Shown here: piece by piece, positions 60,670 through 64,000 of the stretch
Layout: every line of letters starts with the position of its first letter
Position numbering within the stretch: position 1 is the first letter of the stretch
Program-made: the position numbers and the translations under genes
Notes under the pieces: model-generated
The model's database searches: none
Seen by the model: the letters and a program-made list of their open reading frames with translations, nothing else
Told to the model about the DNA's origin: nothing
Origin: Stictocephala bisonia
Taxonomy: Eukaryota; Arthropoda; Insecta; Hemiptera; Membracidae
Reading direction: 5' to 3'
Assembly (NCBI GenBank): GCA_035578905.1
Contig: JAQJVL010000047.1
Span: forward strand, 1,277,111 to 1,341,110
Length of the DNA stretch: 64,000 nucleotides

Positions 60670-61852
60670 CTATGCACTGTTAATTAAGTTGCTAATTTTG
60701 GTTGTACCTTGATATCATTTACCTTTTATACATTTTACAAATGAATCATTTGAGTATTTTAATTTAATAGTTTCTTATTTTCATTGTTTACGAAGTAATT
60801 CTATTGTTTATAAATGTGCTTAAAATATCTGCATTACCATTAAAAGTAATTGTTTAACCATAATGACTTAGCAAGTGTAGTATCACCTGTCATTAATTTA
60901 AAATGTGTTACATCATTATGCACAAATTGATATTTATCCAAATGTATTCCTTACTGGAAGCCTAAAAACTTATTATCAGCTAAGCTATTTCTTTTATTTT
61001 TATAATTATAAATAAATAAAATAAGAACATACAACGTAAACAAATGCTCTAATTACATTAATTAATTTAGCATTACATTAGTAATATGAAATCATTTATT
61101 CATGATTGTTATTTCAGGAAGGACGATAAACTTTAAACAAAATTATAATGTTTGAGTTTACTGTTGAATAGAATGCTGGTAATATAGTGAATCGAGAGTC
61201 ATTCATAAAGAGATTTTTTAAAAGAATGCAACTATTTGAAACTGAGTAGATTGGCTGAACTGTTCATCAAGTAACTTTTACCTTAAAGTAATGGAAAGGA
61301 AAGTTAAACATATTTTTCAAACTTATTCCATGGATCCAAACTAGAATAACTGAAAGTCAGGGAGGAACATTTTTGTTTCGTAAATTTTTAGACACTTACG
61401 TTAAAATACTATAAAGAAGTAAATACTAATATGATGAGAGAATATAACACCAAAGGTAAAATTATTACTTCAATTTAACCTTTAATAAATATATTTAAAA
61501 TAAATTAAAGGTCTTTCAAATAAATAATCGTTGTCTTTTTAACAGTGAAAATGTTTATGTTTTTGTTTATATTAAACTTAATATTAATATTTAATATTAA
61601 TTATGAAAATATTAAATTTGTTCAGGAAACTGGATTTTTACTTTTATATTCAAATTGGTTACTCTAAAACTATATGTGTTATTTATTATTTATTACACTA
61701 AATAGTTTTGACCGTTGCCTGAAACACAAGTGTATAAGCTTTCTTGTTTACTCGGTATTTATAATAGACGATATTAATATTTTGTTTGTTTGTAATATTC
61801 ATAAAAACATTAATCAAATACAGCAAAGATAATGTTTCATTCAACTCTTCGG
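60670..61852. other. AT-rich stretch without recognisable gene
   Basis: Nothing is visible except short AT palindromes such as TTAATATTAATATTTAATATTAA at about 61579. Confidence 0.45.
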
Positions 61853-62068
61853 AAACATTTAATGTCAAGCCCCACCTCATATCCGGCAAACATTTAATGT
61901 CAAGCCCCACCTCATATCCGGCAAACATTTAATGTCAAGCCCCACCTCATATCCGGCAAACATTTAATGTCAAGCCCCACCTCATATCCGGCAAACATTT
62001 AATGTCAAGCCCTACCTCATATCCGGCAAACATTTAATGTCAAGCCCCACCTCATATCCGGCAAACAA
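61853..62068. repeat. 35-bp minisatellite, 6 copies
   Basis: The unit is AACATTTAATGTCAAGCCCC then ACCTCATATCCGGCA. Copies are almost identical, with one CCCTACC variant. The first copy begins GGAAACATTT. Confidence 0.95.
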
Positions 62069-64000
62069 TTCACTTGTTATTCACATGAAACCTCCTCAGT
62101 TGCATATTGTTTTAAAGTATTCTCTGGAGATAGTGAGCTTTGGCCGAAAGCCTTAGCCACTCTGGGTTCTATTACGAGAAAATAAAGTTCTATCTATTTA
62201 AACTTTTGTTTATGTTTTATATATTATTTAGTGAAAATAAAGTTATTCGATTTGTTATCCAAGTATTACGTTAGCTATGGCCACATATAATTATTGATTA
62301 CGAAATGTTTTTTACACATAAATTTATTAAAACAGACTCTAAAAGATTCCATCTGTACAGTTTTAACTTAAAAATATTAAACATCAACTTATAGTTCAAT
62401 ATTTTTAATATATTATATCTCTTCATAAATAGTAGAAAAAATAATTTAACCGAAGTCAGACAGAGAGAGTTTGCGATGTCAAATGAATTCTCAAACACTC
62501 AATCTAGAAGAGTTGCTAGGTAAAGAGAACTTTATTCTCCAACCAATTCAAAGTGGAGCGGCAATTTGATTGTGCCAAACCTACTTAGTCAAATCTCGAT
62601 GCAAAGTGAATAGAGAAGTCTTTGAGTCTGATACCCATTATCAGTATGTATATATAAAACCAAAGAGGCTCAATAGTGTTGACTAATTTATTAATGTAAA
62701 ATTTGTTAAAACGTTACCTTTATATTTGAAATACCTCTTAAAATATTTTTCTTACTTTTAGCTAATTATGATAAATTTAAGTTTAACTTGGGACTCAAAC
62801 ATAACGCAATAAACAAAAAATGGCGTTTATATTTTTTATAACAATAACAGATTATTCACACACTTTGGAAATTAATCAAGGAAAATAAGTGAAAACTAGC
62901 TATTTATGAGCTTTAACTTTTAGAAGAAGGATTTAAAATAAGAAGATCTCCTCAGTGTGTTTAATTTACATTGAATAATGAGATAAAAAAAACCCATAAC
63001 AAATAATTATATAATTTATCACTTTTAAATATTGTACTATATAGAACACTGTTATTTACTTTGTGCAATTTTAAAATTTTGATTATATTTAAAAACACAA
63101 AACTAAAAATTTTAGTTTTGATAATTATAAATTGGCCCAGGGAAGAATTAGTTTGAAGATCAATAGCTAAAAAATTAAGTTTTGATTTAAAACAGTTTGA
63201 ACTCACAAACCAATAAACTACAAAATATAGTTCTAAAAACGTATGATAATGCAATCATTTAACATAATCTTCACGCTCGAAGTATACATGTTATTGATCG
63301 AAATAAATACATTTTTATATTTAAGCCTACATGTACATTGTACATAATGAAAAAAACACAAAAATAATAAAATACTGTTTGTAAATAATTGAAATTACTT
63401 GACGATACAGTAGAAAATAATAATAATAATAATAAAAAGTCATACACAAGTGGTAATAACAGTAAACTATAATAGGGAAGCTCATTTGTCATCACTCTCG
63501 AAATACATACTCTTTCATTTTAGTTTGAGTCTATTTTTCAAAAGCTTTTACTTTATTTTCCAAAACAATATACATGCTATTTCATTTATATGCTATTTAA
63601 ATCAATTGCACTATCTTCAACTACATGAATGGTAATACATTGAAATATATATTCTAACCTTTAATAGAATTAATATTACATTTTGACATACTTTTTGCGT
63701 GCATTTGTAACCCTTACCTTCTATGGTTTCAGTAAACTAGCAAAAAAGGAAATTTTTTAGTAAACTGACATTTAAAATCATTTTATCGGAAGTTTATGTC
63801 AAGGTCACGACTTTAGAGAACTTAGTTTTCTACATTTAAATGAGTTTACATGAGAAGAAGAACAATTTTTTTTCATCTAAATTCTTTGAAATTAAGTTTA
63901 GAATATAGGATATAGGTTGTATACTTTTAATGTTTCCTGTAACGGTATTATTATACAATTATGTTCTTAACTCATTATTTGATAATGTGCTATTGAGAAA
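62069..64000. other. AT-rich stretch without recognisable gene
   Basis: At 62140-62190, TTTGGCCGAAAGCCTTAGCC followed by ACGAGAAAATAAAGTTCTATC resembles a retroelement 3' module ending in AATAAA. The remainder holds short minus-strand frames rich in Phe, Leu and Ile that look random, and an AAT microsatellite at about 63418-63436. Confidence 0.4.

Overview
This window looks like repeat-dominated, AT-rich intergenic DNA from an insect or other arthropod nuclear genome. The evidence is AT-rich sequence with long TA runs, two short tracts of the arthropod telomere repeat TTAGG/CCTAA, and arthropod-type mobile elements: non-LTR retrotransposons, a Penelope-like GIY-YIG fragment, a mariner-type transposon and a 5S-like SINE. 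I cannot name the species. I see no convincing host protein-coding gene, no tRNA or rRNA gene, and no CRISPR or bacterial operon structure. Every protein signal I recognise is transposon-derived.

Layout. 1-2966: 3' part of an uninterrupted non-LTR retrotransposon (endonuclease plus reverse transcriptase), cut by the window edge and ending in a TTTA tail. 2967-3506: a 5'-truncated Penelope-like GIY-YIG fragment abutting that tail. 4.2-7.0 kb: a diverged dispersed block with a related copy at 15.3-16.7 kb, then a 107-bp tandem array. 9.7-10.1 kb: a telomere-like tract beside a non-LTR endonuclease remnant. 11.1-13.4 kb: about 70 copies of a 33-bp minisatellite that stays open for 793 codons on the minus strand. 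14.7 kb: a reverse transcriptase scrap. 22.4 kb: eight copies of a 49-bp unit with a small palindrome. 23.0-24.2 kb: two copies of an interspersed repeat. 27.5-28.2 kb: a 138-bp array. 28.5 kb: a MITE-like element carrying TTAGG repeats. 29.2-29.4 kb: a nearly perfect 206-bp palindrome. 33.1-35.1 kb: an array whose units alternate between two lengths. 36.1-37.1 kb: a 5S-like fragment and another non-LTR 3' end. 39.5-41.1 and 46.5-48.4 kb: a second pair of diverged collinear blocks. 43.2-43.4 kb: an inverted repeat. 44.5-46.0 kb: a 182-bp array. 48.4-49.2 kb: a decayed RTE-like reverse transcriptase. 51.2-51.4 kb: a 5S-like SINE. 55.2-56.6 kb: a defective mariner-type transposon with terminal inverted repeats. 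57.1-59.8 kb: a 2.7-kb foldback element whose left arm alone contains a GC-rich 36-bp minisatellite. The rest is AT-rich sequence in which I see no gene.

The parts do not form a pathway; they record insertions and tandem expansions. The strongest points for follow-up are the foldback element with its one-sided, G-quadruplex-prone array and the dispersed single monomers related to that array, the TTAGG-bearing MITE, the near-perfect palindrome, and the higher-order structure of the arrays. All coordinates of repeats are by eye and may be off by several bases.
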